DNA of 64,000 nucleotides from Eretmocerus hayati (taxonomy: Eukaryota > Arthropoda > Insecta > Hymenoptera > Aphelinidae): positions 104,875,338 to 104,939,337 of the forward strand of contig CM056744.1 of the NCBI GenBank assembly GCA_029851415.1, read 5' to 3'. Within the stretch, counting starts at the first letter, position 1. The number at the start of each line of letters is the position of its first letter. This document shows, one piece after another, positions 36,640-47,460 of the stretch. A program made the position numbers and the translations under genes. The notes beneath the pieces were generated by a model, which was given only the letters and a program-made list of their open reading frames with translations, did not search any database and was not told the origin of the DNA.

Positions 36640-37960
36640 GTTCCCCATAAATAATTGATAACATACGATCAATCCCTCATCCTTATCATTCCGATTAGTC
36701 TCGGTCGACTCGGCGCCATTGTTGAGAAAATTATTCCGACAAGGTATCTCTGCAGGACTCTTCTCAAGAGACCCTCCTGATCATGGAAATCCATGTTGCC
36801 AGTCCAAAAAAATGGTCACAGTTTGTTTCCATCGAGTTTGTTGAAACAAGTCAATAAAATTGTTTATCATTAATTCAAATCATTCTTCGAGATAATTTTA
36901 CCCATTTGAAACAGGAAAGGTCTCCTTTAATTTTTCGCTGAACTTGATAGTTTTTGAGTAATGAGCACTTCAAAAATGAAAAAATGCGAAATTTGCAATC
37001 TTTGACATTAGATAAAAGCAACAATGAAGTGAAAATCAATGTTGCCACTGGGCGGGATCTGTTTACTAAGATGTCCTCTACAAGATCCGATAACGTCAGT
37101 CGATGTTTCCGACACAAAACTTTATATTTTTCGGAGATCTCTATTGTACAGTTTCTTATGGGCTCATTTTGACCACCGATTTCGAACCTCAGTATATATA
37201 GGTATACGATTACATTGATATTTACGAAAATTGTTCGTTATCACCACTTGGCGAAGGAGACGTTCCATTTCGAAAACATTGCTTCTTGACACTGAATATT
37301 GTAGTGGACACCTTAGTAAACAGATTCCCCCGATGGCAACATTGATTTTTTACTTCATTGTTGCTTTTATTCAATGTCAAAATTTGCAAATTTCGCGTGT
37401 TTTGATTGTTTTCAAAGAACTTTTATTGCTCGAAAACTATCAAGTTTCGCGAAAAATGAGACCTTTTTCTGTATCAAATGGGTCAAATCATCTAATAAGA
37501 ATAGTCCGAAGTAATAACAAATAAATTTATCAAACTGTTCAAACAAATTCGATTTGAACAAATTCTGACCATTTTTCGGCCTGGCAACGTGGATTTCCAT
37601 GATCAGGAGAGTCTTCTGAAGAAGGTCCTGCAGAATTTCTCGTCGGAATAATTTTCCCAACGATGGCGCCCACTCGGCCTGGACTAAATGTGCTACAGTT
37701 GGATATCATTCAGATTGATTAGTTAACAACTAAAGTGTGTATATGGTTAATCTATTATCTCGTTTAATCGATCGTTGATAACATCATGGACATGAATAAA
37801 TATCCGTGTGTAGCGCTTTTATCGACGATCAATGGAGACCAATCATTGATCGAAGAAGATAATAGATCAATTATATAACCATTGATTGTTATCTTATCAA
37901 TCTGAATGATATCCAACCTTAGCACATTGAAATGATAAGGATAAGGGATTTGTTGTGATC
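36640..37960. repeat. Palindrome of 1.3 kb with a nested hairpin
   Basis: Bases 36705-37100 mirror 37280-37680: actcggcgccattgttgag against its mirror near 37670, and atcaatgttgccactgggcg against its mirror near 37335. The outer ends (ccctcatccttatcatt near 36675 against the mirror near 37940) pair only if 37687-37930 is skipped. That skipped piece is itself a 240-base hairpin with ends gttggatatcattcagattg. Confidence 0.65.
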
Positions 37961-38043
37961 CTCGAGAGAAATACTTATAAGACTCACTATTCATGATCGT
38001 AAAACTCTGATGATGCGAAGGACAATTTTGGATTTGATATATA

Positions 38044-38829
38044 CACTACCGCTCATAAATTCGTGAACGGTGAACGCACGTTCCACCTCATTTCGAGAAG
38101 CGATATCTCAGACTCCTTGCATTGTGGGACAATTCTGAAAAAAGCATCATAAAGAACAGAAAAAATGCTAACTTTCCAGTAGTTTCGATGATCTCTATCG
38201 TTCTTCTCGAAGGTCCTAGATGCTGGCCAAAAATTCGAAATCTACGAAAATTTCCACTTTCATTGATACACCTGTAGTTTTGCTGCAAATGAAGATACGG
38301 CAATTCTGCAAACGGCATCTTGTAGAGCAGAAAAAATGCTATGTGGAACCATTTTTTGATAATTTTTCCCGTTCCGCATGTGAGAACATACCAGCTGTCG
38401 AAACACCCGAAATGATAGTTTTTCACCGGAATCGGCATGGAAAACGGCAAAAACCATCATTTTGGGTGTTTTGACAGCTCGTACGTTCTTGCACGTGGAA
38501 CTTGAAAGATAATGAAAAGATAGATACACATAGCATTTTTTCTGCTCTACAAGATGCCGTTTGCAGAATTGCCGTATCTTTACTTGCAGCAAAACTGCAG
38601 GTGTATCAATGAAAGTGATAATTTCCGTAGATTTCTACTTTTTTTGCCAGCATCTAGTACCTTCGAGAAGAATGAGAGAGATCATTGAAACCACTGAAAA
38701 GTTAGCATTTTTTCTGTTCTTTAAGATGCTTTTTTCAGAATTGTCCTACGATGCATAGAGTCTGAGATATCGCTTCTCGAAATGAGGCGGAACGAGCGTT
38801 CACCGTTCACGAATTCATGAGCGGTAGTG
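38044..38829. mobile_element. Tc1/mariner-type palindromic MITE
   Basis: Terminal inverted repeats cactaccgctcataaattcg and its mirror are flanked by TA on both sides (38042-38043 and 38830-38831), the target duplication of the Tc1/mariner superfamily. Such cactaccgctca ends are typical of Tc1-like elements. Almost the full length is palindromic around about 38435. There is no transposase, so it is non-autonomous. Frames on both strands (for example around 38220-38474) are mirror images. Confidence 0.85.
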
Positions 38830-39124
38830 TATCTTTTCCATCATATATATGTTCATCTCTTTCTAAATTCAAATTTTTATAATTTTTATTCGCTCGTACT
38901 CCTTTTTTGCCGTTCTTTGTAATGAGCGTGACAAAATCGAGGTATTCTACTATCTTACGCCCACCAAAATCTGATATTGCATTATCAATTATGATATCCA
39001 GAATTTTTTCATGATTTTTCTGTTCTCGAATGAAATCTTTAACTTCAGTAGATTTCGAGATAACCAAAACTGGATTATCTCCAGAAGTTATAAACTTTTT
39101 CCACCGATCCTTGTTGGAGGTCAT
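38807..39124 (-). pseudogene. Unidentified open frame shared by both repeat arms
   Basis: On the minus strand the right arm gives about 100 codons including GDNPVLVISKSTEVKDFIRE and QKNHEKILD. The left arm (35700-35975, plus strand) encodes the same block as GDNPVLVIPRSTEVGDLIRE and QKNHEKILD before diverging. The two copies keep frame while differing at several residues. I do not recognise the family; it has no obvious transposase motif. The start within the arm is unclear, and the reading continues only to the edge of the mariner-type element. It may be a fragment of a captured host or transposon protein. Confidence 0.35.
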
Positions 39125-39638
39125 TGATAAATGAGATATCTATTACTCCAACTTTTTACAGTGCACTGAAAATTTTTTGGCAGAGCTACAGCATCCGGAA
39201 GTCAAACTACCTCTAAAACAGGCCTTATATCTGCGTTTTCTTACATTTTGATAACAGCCATAGCCGCAAATATCATCCGATCGACTTCAAACTTTCATTA
39301 TGTCCACTACTACATGTGCTTTGATATTATCCTAGTAGAAAAAAGTACCGAATTTTTTTGGAGTCAGGATAGCCAAAATTCTCTAGGTGTCAATCTCTTT
39401 TAAACCGATAGTAGGCAGCAATGTCCATACTCTAAATACAATCCACCCAATCTCTAACTTGAGACTCGTCAAATAGCTTTTCGAGAAAATTTAATTAGGT
39501 CGAAGAATTGAAAGCGAGACTGAAGTTTGAGAAATTCATAGCCTAGCGAAGTTAGGATTTCTTACTTCCATTTCATCGTGAGTCGTCATGACTCGTAACG
39601 TAGACAATTTTTTGGAGGAATATTATGTGCATCGACAG

Positions 39639-39863
39639 GATCCTTACCTCCTTTTGCTGTATTGACGGAAAATCTGGGTGGATGTAGACGACGCTCACAT
39701 TTGACAGCAGTACCATCAACTTCCCGTAAGGCAACCCCGTCTTCAAGTCATGAAGTTCCAGCAATATTGGAGAATCAGGAACGAGTGAGAGTTCATTCAT
39801 CTGCGTCTGCTGCCGATCTGAACTTAGGTTCGGGACCATCATCGAGTCAGGAATCATTTCCTA
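39639..39863 (+). CDS. C2H2 zinc-finger gene, Ser-rich upstream exon (putative)
   Basis: An open frame between a cgacag acceptor (39637-39638; an alternative AG lies at 39686-39687) and a strong gtgagt donor, ending in phase 1. The product is Ser/Thr/Pro-rich: SHLTAVPSTSRKATPSSSHE then RVHSSASAADLNLGSGPSSS and QESFP. Joined to the next exon the frame is kept and gives a Thr at the junction. Low-complexity Ser-rich linkers are common upstream of insect finger arrays. I see no start codon or earlier exon, so the gene's 5' end is unknown. Confidence 0.55.
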
Positions 39864-39954
39864 GTGAGTATAGCCCATTACAAGTGATTTCGATATACTG
39901 TCTGTGAATGTGGATTTTGTGCACCATTTGCACACTTTTACTCATAGTTTATTG

Positions 39955-41147
39955 GGACCCTAGTAAAAATGTTCAACATTGGAAAAGTTCTCCGTGACAT
40001 TTTATGTACATTTTTGACGGACTAAAAATGCTATGGTGATAATCGGCCAAGAATTGGGCATTCTACGGACATTAGTCTGTAGATACGACAATATTTGACC
40101 TAATTTCAAATTTTCAAGGGGCAGTTTTGAGCCATTTAATGCCCGTGATAAATGTCGTTGGAAGGTGAGCAATCCAAAACATTTTTCGGGCATTTAATGA
40201 CCATTTGATGGATTAATTTTCATGTTGGTGGTCTCATAACCTACAATATTAGCGAGATCCTTTTTCACAGTTATTTTATTATTCTGAGATCAAATTTCAA
40301 ACTTGAATGATATTCTCTTTAGAGTTTTGATAAAGTTGAATGCCCAAGCAGTCTTCCGAATTCAAACATATTCGAACATATTCTTGAATTTCAAGAATAT
40401 TCGCCTTGGAATTCAAGAATATTTTTCCGAAAATTCAAGAGAAAACTTGAATTTCCAATCAACTATACATGAAAATAATTCAAGCACCGATTTGAAAGTA
40501 GCTTCAAGAACACTTTCTTGAATATTCAAGCAGAAATTTTTCACAGTGTATGTAATCATTGAAAATCGAAAGATATTAGAATATCTCAATCCCTTCAACT
40601 GTAGAGAAGACGAGCTAAATGCCATCAACTATATTTCTTCCGAGGACACACCTCAAGTTACTGATTTGAGCTCGCTCCTGGCAACTTGTTTTAGGGCAAT
40701 GGACAACAGCTCAAAATATCTCTATGCAACAGCTCGGACTCTCACGCGGAAGGTTCTGGTTCGATCCCCACTCACTGCAAAATTTAAATATTCAATAAAT
40801 CCCACAAGTATGAATTTTCTCCAATCCATTACATCGTTGAATTCAATTATAATCATTTGCACCAATCAACATTGGGCAGATAATTTTTCTCTGGTGATAT
40901 TCTGATGCCGACTCATCAATTAACATTCTCAGTAACATTAATCAGACAGCATTTGAGTAGTCCATTAAATGCCCAAAAATGTAGAAAAAATGCTCTTAAT
41001 AAATAACTTGAAAATGCCCAAAAATTTCTTGGAAACCGTTACATTAAGTCCGTTTGTAGGCCGTTTTAAAGGGGGATTAAATGTCCGGTACTCTATTGGA
41101 AACGGACAAATAATGGGCAAAAAATGTTTGACATTTCTACCAGGGGA
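39955..41147. repeat. Foldback-like element in zinc-finger gene intron
   Basis: Left end ggaccctagtaaaaatgt and right end acatttctaccagggg are inverted; a 'gcatttaatg' type word repeats in both arms in opposite directions. It is about 1.2 kb and fills much of the 39864-41940 intron. It also contains a cluster of ttc-nn-gaa words at 40381-40527. No transposase is visible. Confidence 0.6.
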
Positions 41148-41940
41148 AGTATAGTTCGATACACGGAAGTGAAATTTTTCTCTTCACATGTTCAAGATGG
41201 TACCGACCCTTCCCTGCAGCTAGCCCCAAAATCCTATCACTTCGACCCGAGAAAGTTTTTATATCTTAGTATCAAGGTGTACTTTATAGACAAGATCGAT
41301 TGTCCGCAAGATCTCTTCAATGTTATGGAATCATAGAACTTACATCTTGAGGCACCATATTTTGCCTCCTGATGTGGATTTTACAACTCAAAAATTCAGA
41401 AATAACCACGGAAGTTATTTTCATTGGAATACTATGAATGATAATGGTACAACGGAATCGGAAGATACAACTTTATCCATGAGACGTGCAGGCTCTCATT
41501 TTTTATAAGAACAAAGCTTTAGGTGGCATGTCCACTCATGTTGTCAAAAAATGTAGATGTTGTCGTTACCAGTAGGGGGAAAGAGAAATCACGCTTTTTG
41601 GATCATATCTGGATCACAGAAGTGATTTACTCGAAAAAAAATTATCCTGAGAAGTCCTTCAGGAGTTTTCGATATTTTTCTGAAATAGTTTCGAAAATAA
41701 AGTATAAAAATTGACAAAGAATCAATCCTCTTCCTGAATATGTGGAATCACATGTGTGAGTGGAACCTAGATTCGGGAACCATTCGACCTTACTGCATGT
41801 TTTTCAACCTCCTCCACGCAAAAAACCTCTCTAAGTAAAATAGATTTTTTTTCTGGGACCAACAGGTGGTTCACTCAGGGGGTTCCACTATATTATATTT
41901 TTCATTGCTTGAATCTGATCTGAAAAATAATTTTCCTCAG

Positions 41941-42891
41941 CTGGATCATCCGAGAAGCAGAACAAAAGAGCAGGTCAAAGAGAACATCAAGCTCACCAAT
42001 CATTCCCATGTGAGCTTTGTGGCAAGATTTTTGAGAAAAAAGCCGTATTAGATAGACATTTGATAAGCCACAGCAATGTTCGCCCCTTTCCTTGCGAGCT
42101 TTGCGATCAGAAATTCAAGCGAAAACAAGATGTGATCGATCATATGAAGTGTCATAGCGATGACCGACCCTTCTCTTGTAAGCTTTGCAATCGAACTTTT
42201 AAACGAAAATGTGATGTAAGGAACCATATGAAGTACCACAGTGCCATTCGCTCCTTCTCCTGTAAGCTTTGCAGCAACAGCTTCACGCGCAAAGATAAAC
42301 TCGAGAAACACATGATATCTCACAGTAATGAGCGTCCTTTTACTTGTGAAACGTGTGGTAAAAAATTCAAGCACATGTCAATACTAACAAAGCATATGAA
42401 TTATCATAACGATGAAGCGCCAGCCACCAGGTGTGGAATTTGTAACAAGCGATTCGTCTATAAAGACAATCTAACAAGGCATATGAAGATACACAGCGAT
42501 GACCGCCCTTTCATTTGTGATAATTGCAACAAGAGTTTCAAGCATAGATTTCTTTTGACACGCCATATGAAAACTCATACCAACGAACGACCCTACCAAT
42601 GCAAGTTGTGTAATGAGAAATTCAAGAGAACGGATGATTTGAAGAAACATATGAGGACACATACAGATGTAAAGATGCTCAAATGTGAGAAATGCAGAAA
42701 ATCTTTCAAGTGCAAAATCCAATTTGAGCAGCATCTGAAATCGCATTGTGCGAGCGAAGTTAGAACGGAGAAATTTTCTCGTGAATGCTGGTCTCCAAAT
42801 TTCGAGAGTGAGGATAATTTGGTCGAACATTCTAGTGAATATCGACAAAATCCTAATGCGAAGAAGCTTGGAACAATTGTTGAGACCACAG
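41941..42891 (+). CDS. C2H2 zinc-finger array exon, nine fingers
   Basis: Acceptor ttttcctcag; the donor G|gtaaag at 42892 was preferred to the in-frame read-through stop at 43154 because it fits the next exon's phase. Nine classical fingers (C-x2-C-x12-H-x3-H) follow one another: CELCGKIF, CELCDQKF, CKLCNRTF, CKLCSNSF, CETCGKKF, CGICNKRF, CDNCNKSF, CKLCNEKF, CEKCRKSF. Linkers are H-S-N/D-x-R-P-F/Y, relatives of TGEKP. A tenth finger-like stretch (ECWSPNFESEDNLVEH) lacks a Cys and the last His. The product is probably a sequence-specific DNA-binding nuclear protein. The first finger lies upstream of the longest Met/Leu-initiated frame and is recovered only by starting at the splice acceptor. 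Confidence 0.88.
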
Positions 42892-42922
42892 GTAAAGTTA
42901 CTTTATCCGCTGAAATACTGTC

Positions 42923-43233
42923 AAGGAGCACACAAGGGCCATGGAGCACAGATTTGGTTGAAATTCCGAGGATAGCGTATCTTTACTACCTCAGAATAAA
43001 ATTGACAAACGTGCAGAGTTGCTCAAACAATAACAGAAATTTATTAGCACTGGCCATACAGACCCATGTGGAGAAAGAGAGTGTATTACTAATGCTGCTG
43101 CTGCTATCTCAGAATCGGGGCAGTCAGTTATTCGCAAATGCAAGTTTGGGCTAAATCTTTTGGTGGTAAAACAAGATCATATTCAGGACTCTGTCCACTT
43201 CTATGTTCCACAACCCTTGGGTGCTCCTAATTA
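42923..43233. repeat. Short relative of the 50-53 kb Foldback-like element
   Basis: The left end (aggagcaca..., then cagatttggttgaaattcc and gaggatagc) and the inverted right end (...atgttccacaacccttgggtgctcc) match the ends of the 50118-52925 element in sequence and order. The minisatellite is absent. It begins about 30 bases after the zinc-finger exon donor, so read-through of that exon would enter it. Confidence 0.6.
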
Positions 43234-43481
43234 GTTGAATGAGTCGTGTGATCATATAAAGAATACCGAGTTTCACCTTTAGAGGACGGGGGGTTTTTAC
43301 TTACGGAATAATCTACAATTTCCATGGGATATTTTACGTACCAAAAGGCGCGGTAGTGCCTTGCTGGCGAGTATATGAGAGGAGAACTCATGTAATCTGT
43401 AAAATCCGCAAGGCTGACGTGAAAACCACCCAACTTAGCGTATATATGGGTGATTTTGGAACAAACAGACGAAACAGTAAC

Positions 43482-45562
43482 CAGGGGCCTCGAACGAAAA
43501 TCCGAAAAATTTTCCCAGTTAGTACTATGTTGATATAGTACAAAATTTTTTTTTTTCTTTTAGATTTTTCTCGACCTTCCGTGTGCGTCGTAGGGTCCGT
43601 CAAGGGGCCATTCGGAGCCCTTGTTGAGCCTATTTCGTAATAAACACAGTTCCGACAGAATATAGTTCTTTGAAACACTTTGGCGCATTATTCTCGTTGA
43701 TGTAAGAATTTTTCATAAAAAAAAAGTTCAGAACCGATGACTGATCCCAGCAGTACTGAGAAAAAATTTTAGTGATTTATGCGTCATATTCTAGATGACC
43801 TAGATTCAAATAGAGAATCGACTCTTGTCAATAGTCATTTTGAATGTTCCGAGAATCTACAATTTACCTACTGGTAAAAGGCGATCATCGTACTTTCCAT
43901 AGGAGCTACAGTCGATAGAAGTTGAGAAATTTTTGAGAATTTCAAGAATTCAGAACTCAATTCCTCAAAAAAATCTCGACCACCTTCCACCACACCTGTG
44001 CAAAAATGTTCTTTGAGACAAAACCCCGAATTTTGTTATTTTAAGCAGAGAAGGCGTAATTGGCCAAGATTACATATGTTTCTATCCGAACTAATGCGCA
44101 CCAATCTGTGTGAAAATACTCACCAAAGTACCCCCAAATATGCGCGGAAAACTTAAAGTGATGAGGTTCGAGTCAGGAACGAGCTGTAGGTCCAATTTAC
44201 TGACAATGAGTCAGGATTTAGCGAAATTCTGGCCATTTGGGCGCACTTGGCCGAGCTGGATTTCATTCGGTGTCCCTCAAAAATGAGATAATGGGCTAGA
44301 ATGAGGATCTAAGTATACTTTTCCGACTCGGTATGACTATCTAAATACGATATTGTGGTCATTTTTGCCTTCAAGAATCATACTTCTGCCTCAAAAGAAT
44401 TTGAATCATATTGGAGGGTTTGGACACCGTTGAAGCATGAGACGACGCTTCAGAACCTAACTGATCTTAGATCTGTGTTAGAATGGCCATTCTGAGTCGG
44501 GAATGTGTGTTCGGGTCCTCATTCTAGCTCACTGGGTCATCTGTGAGGTAGAGTGAGTAAAATTATGCCCACAGCCAGCTGTGCCTAAAAAGCTAAGATA
44601 ATGCTTATTTTTTATTCGGGAAATAGAACCTACAGCTCGCTCTTGGCTCGTAACTTATCTCGGCAAGTTTAGAAAATATATGTACTGGGAGTACTTCGAG
44701 CAGTAATTCCACCTAAATTGGTGCTCATTAGTTCAGATGGAAGCATTTGCAACCGTTACCAATGACGCCATTCTTGCTAAAATGGCAAAATTCGGAATTT
44801 TTCAACGCTCGGCAAAAAAACTTTAAATGATAATCTGTGCAAAATTTTTAGCACTGAAAGTAGTTGTTTCGAAGGACATTTTTGCTCAACTTTGGTGGGA
44901 AAAGATCAAGGTATGTTTGAGGAATTCCGTCCCGAATTTTCGACACTTTCCGAAATTGCTCTACTTCTATCGACTGTAACTCCTATGAAGAGTAAAATAA
45001 TCGACCTTCACCAGTAAAGAAATTGTGAATTCTCCCAAGATCCCCAAAATTATCACTCGTGGATTTCGATTATTACCTTCCTAGTTATATCTAGGTCGTC
45101 CGGGAGATGACGCAGAAATCACTAAACTTTGCGCTCAGTGAATAAGTTTCAGAGGCCAATAGGCATAGCTATTGGTTTTGAATAGTTTTTCTCTGAGAAG
45201 TACTCACATCACCAAAATATGCGCTGAAGTACGTCGAAAGAGGTTGTATTTCATCAGTGCTATGGTTTTTTCATTTTAGGCTTGAAAAATGGTCCCTCCT
45301 GAGACCTAGGGCCCACAAGGGAAGTCCAATTTTTTTTCATTACTCTAACCTGAAAATGACACGTTTGAATAGGATTTGAGGGTTCTCGTGATGGAAAAAT
45401 ACATTCGTACTTCGCTTGCAAACCCAATTTGGGTACTGGAGGACATGTCTGTCCTAGTGCCCAAAATGGGCTACCGCGCTCAGTACGGAAATATTACTAT
45501 CTCAACATAGTACAGACTGGGGAAATTGCTTTCGGATTTTCGTCCAGACCCCCCCCCCCCCC
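43482..45562. repeat. Foldback element of 2 kb in zinc-finger gene intron
   Basis: Ends are inverted: ggggcctcgaacgaaaatcc at the left against ggattttcgtccagaccccc at the right, followed inward by tagtactatgttgatatagt and its mirror near 45500. Inner pairs: 43800-43930 against 45000-45120, and 44165-44195 against 44625-44655. The right border merges into a run of about 15 C. No coding capacity is apparent. It lies in the 42892-46068 intron. Confidence 0.78.
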
Positions 45563-46068
45563 TGGTGATGGTTTTGTCCAGCTTGCTCCAGAATCACTCA
45601 CAAAAATGCATGCTGAGTTTGGTGGTTCTTGACTCACTCAATTTTTCTGATATATCCATTTTGTCATCCTCTAAGTCTTCCGCGAGGTTTACGACATGCA
45701 TTTTGACACGCTATAACGTCAACATAGGGTTTATTTCTAATAAAATTGAATCTAGTAGATGCATGCCTCAGCAATACCATATCAAGCATATGGTAAATGA
45801 CGCACTCTCTTGAAATTCCTGCCAGTAGAAAATGAACTTTCATGTATATCATCAAGAATTCCGGGTCTCAGCCGTAACGTCAAAGTATCAAGTTCAGGCC
45901 TTCAGTTTTGAGATGAGGGGGAGAGAAGAAGAGGTCACTTTAGCGATATTCCTACATTTTGAAGTAAATGTTCGTCCTTCCTTTCTTAGCCAAACCGAAA
46001 AACACCGACTACGTGAAAACGGAATCATAGAATAAGATTACCAAACCTTACGTTTCTTGTTACTACAG

Positions 46069-46245
46069 GACAGTTGGAACAAGAGAACACTTCTGAGCCG
46101 TCCAATCTCATTCCCATGAATGTAGACCGGTATCCACTTATAGAATCTACCTTGACTGAATCAACAGATCATTTGGAAGAAGTCCATCAACCAATAGGAG
46201 AGAGTAATGACCTGGATCCGGACCTCCAGGTCTCAATGAATCAAA
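46069..46245 (+). CDS. Zinc-finger gene, downstream acidic exon (putative)
   Basis: Acceptor ttactacag, donor gtgaga; phase 1 on both sides, so it continues the finger exon in frame with a Gly at the junction. The product is hydrophilic and acidic: QLEQENTSEPSNLIPMNVDR, YPLIESTLTESTDHLEEVHQ and IGESNDLDPDLQ. No domain recognised. Phase match and an open frame of 58 codons are the support. Confidence 0.55.
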
Positions 46246-46281
46246 GTGAGACAAAAATTATGGACATATATATGATATATT

Positions 46282-46440
46282 ATATGTTACGTGCAAAGTC
46301 CAAAATTGTGCACTCCGGGAAGTGCACAATGCGAAAGTGCACAATGCGAGGTGTGCAGAGTTCGATCCACCGGGCTTTGCACAAACTATCGTTGTGCACT
46401 TCCCAGAGTGCACAATTTCGGACTTTGCACGTAACATATA
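46282..46440. repeat. MITE with long perfect-looking inverted ends
   Basis: About 159 bases. The left end atatgttacgtgcaaagtcc continues through a 'gtgcactccgggaagtgcacaa' type word and reappears inverted at the right end. It is placed just behind the donor of the preceding exon. Low divergence between the arms suggests a recent insertion. Confidence 0.85.
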
Positions 46441-47094
46441 TACGGCACGAGCCATTCTTACAACCGAACTGAATTGGATCCATTTCAGTCCAGAGCAATC
46501 CAAGTCTTTTCGGCTCTTGGGTGAGAGTGGCTTTGGAAGACATGGGTGAAGAATATTGTGATGAAGTCAGTACGCTTGATCAAAACCCGGATTGAGCGCG
46601 TTACAACCATGCAAAAAATGACACTGGATAACAGTGGATCCAGTCATCCGTGCTTGCGCTGTGAATGAGAAATTGATGAGACTTTAACATGACCGGGTAT
46701 TGAAGTTTAAGGAATCTATTTCATCAAAATGAAAGTTTCATTTTTGAAATTCAATGAGTCAATAGTGTTATTGATTAAATTTCATCTCAATCGACTGGGT
46801 TAAACGGGAGTAGTAATGTTCTCTAGGTTTGAATACGTACTCATTGAATTTCATGCAATGCATCATCATTCGACGACCCCCAATCTCGCTCACAACTTAC
46901 TCTCACTTCTCACTTCGGAATCGACTCTTCAAAAGCGTCAAAGTACTCAGTTCCTGTGGAAAAACTCCTTCCTCCCAAAATTTAAGGTCGAGCTCTTGCC
47001 CAGATGCGAGCGATTTGTAATTATTTGAATAAAGGATGATTTTTTTCCTTCTTATAACATCAATCAAAACTTCAAGATTATCCTTTGTCTACAG

Positions 47095-47315
47095 TGGGCT
47101 TGGATCAAGTGGATACTATGAAAAATTGGGTAAATATCAGTATTATGAAATTATTTGGCACGAATCGTGATGCACAACATTCAATTCAAATGAAAGATTG
47201 CCACAATCGCTACAGTGGAACTATTGATGATGCAGACACCTCTAGATTGCGGTATCAGTTCTTATGGGAGAAAGACCTCAAAATAGCAAACCTTCTGTTC
47301 AAAGAGGCTCGGGCG
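47095..47315 (+). CDS. Zinc-finger gene, further downstream exon (putative)
   Basis: Acceptor tttgtctacag; begins TG and completes a Met codon with the last base of the previous exon. Product: GLDQVDTMKNWVNISIMKLF, GTNRDAQHSIQMKDCHNRYS, and TSRLRYQFLWEKDLKIANLL then FKEARARG. No domain recognised. The frame stays open to 47435, but from about 47316 the sequence becomes GC-rich repeat, so the real coding end or donor is probably near 47315. Confidence 0.45.
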
Positions 47316-47460
47316 CGTGGTGTTCAGCCACGCGTAGGGCTCCGCGCGAAGGTAGCAAGCCCTTTTATTTCTACCCAGTACGCTAGGTCAAGAGTGCGAG
47401 CGGAGCGAGAGCCTACGATGAGCGCGTCTATGTAGACTCAGTCGTCCGAGTCTACATAAG

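Larger units (their letters stand above)
35390..39410. repeat. Compound inverted repeat, 540-bp arms
   Basis: Bases 35390-35930 return inverted at about 38900-39410: for example cacctagagaattttggcta near 35411 against its mirror near 39385, and the word gataatccagttttggttat near 35723 against its mirror near 39060. Between the arms lie a third block with gggccgagccgcaggcgagc (about 35960-36300), a 1.3-kb palindrome, and a Tc1/mariner-type element. The whole behaves like a nest of insertions. The arms share an open frame (see the 38807-39124 entry). Confidence 0.7.

Noticed and set aside
38088..38758. Four frames of 65-120 codons on both strands
   Set aside because: Same peptide (KIRQFCKRHLVEQKKCYV) read from both arms of a palindromic MITE; not an independent gene.
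42048..42949. Minus-strand frames of 108-125 codons opposite the zinc fingers
   Set aside because: Antisense shadows of the repetitive finger codons.
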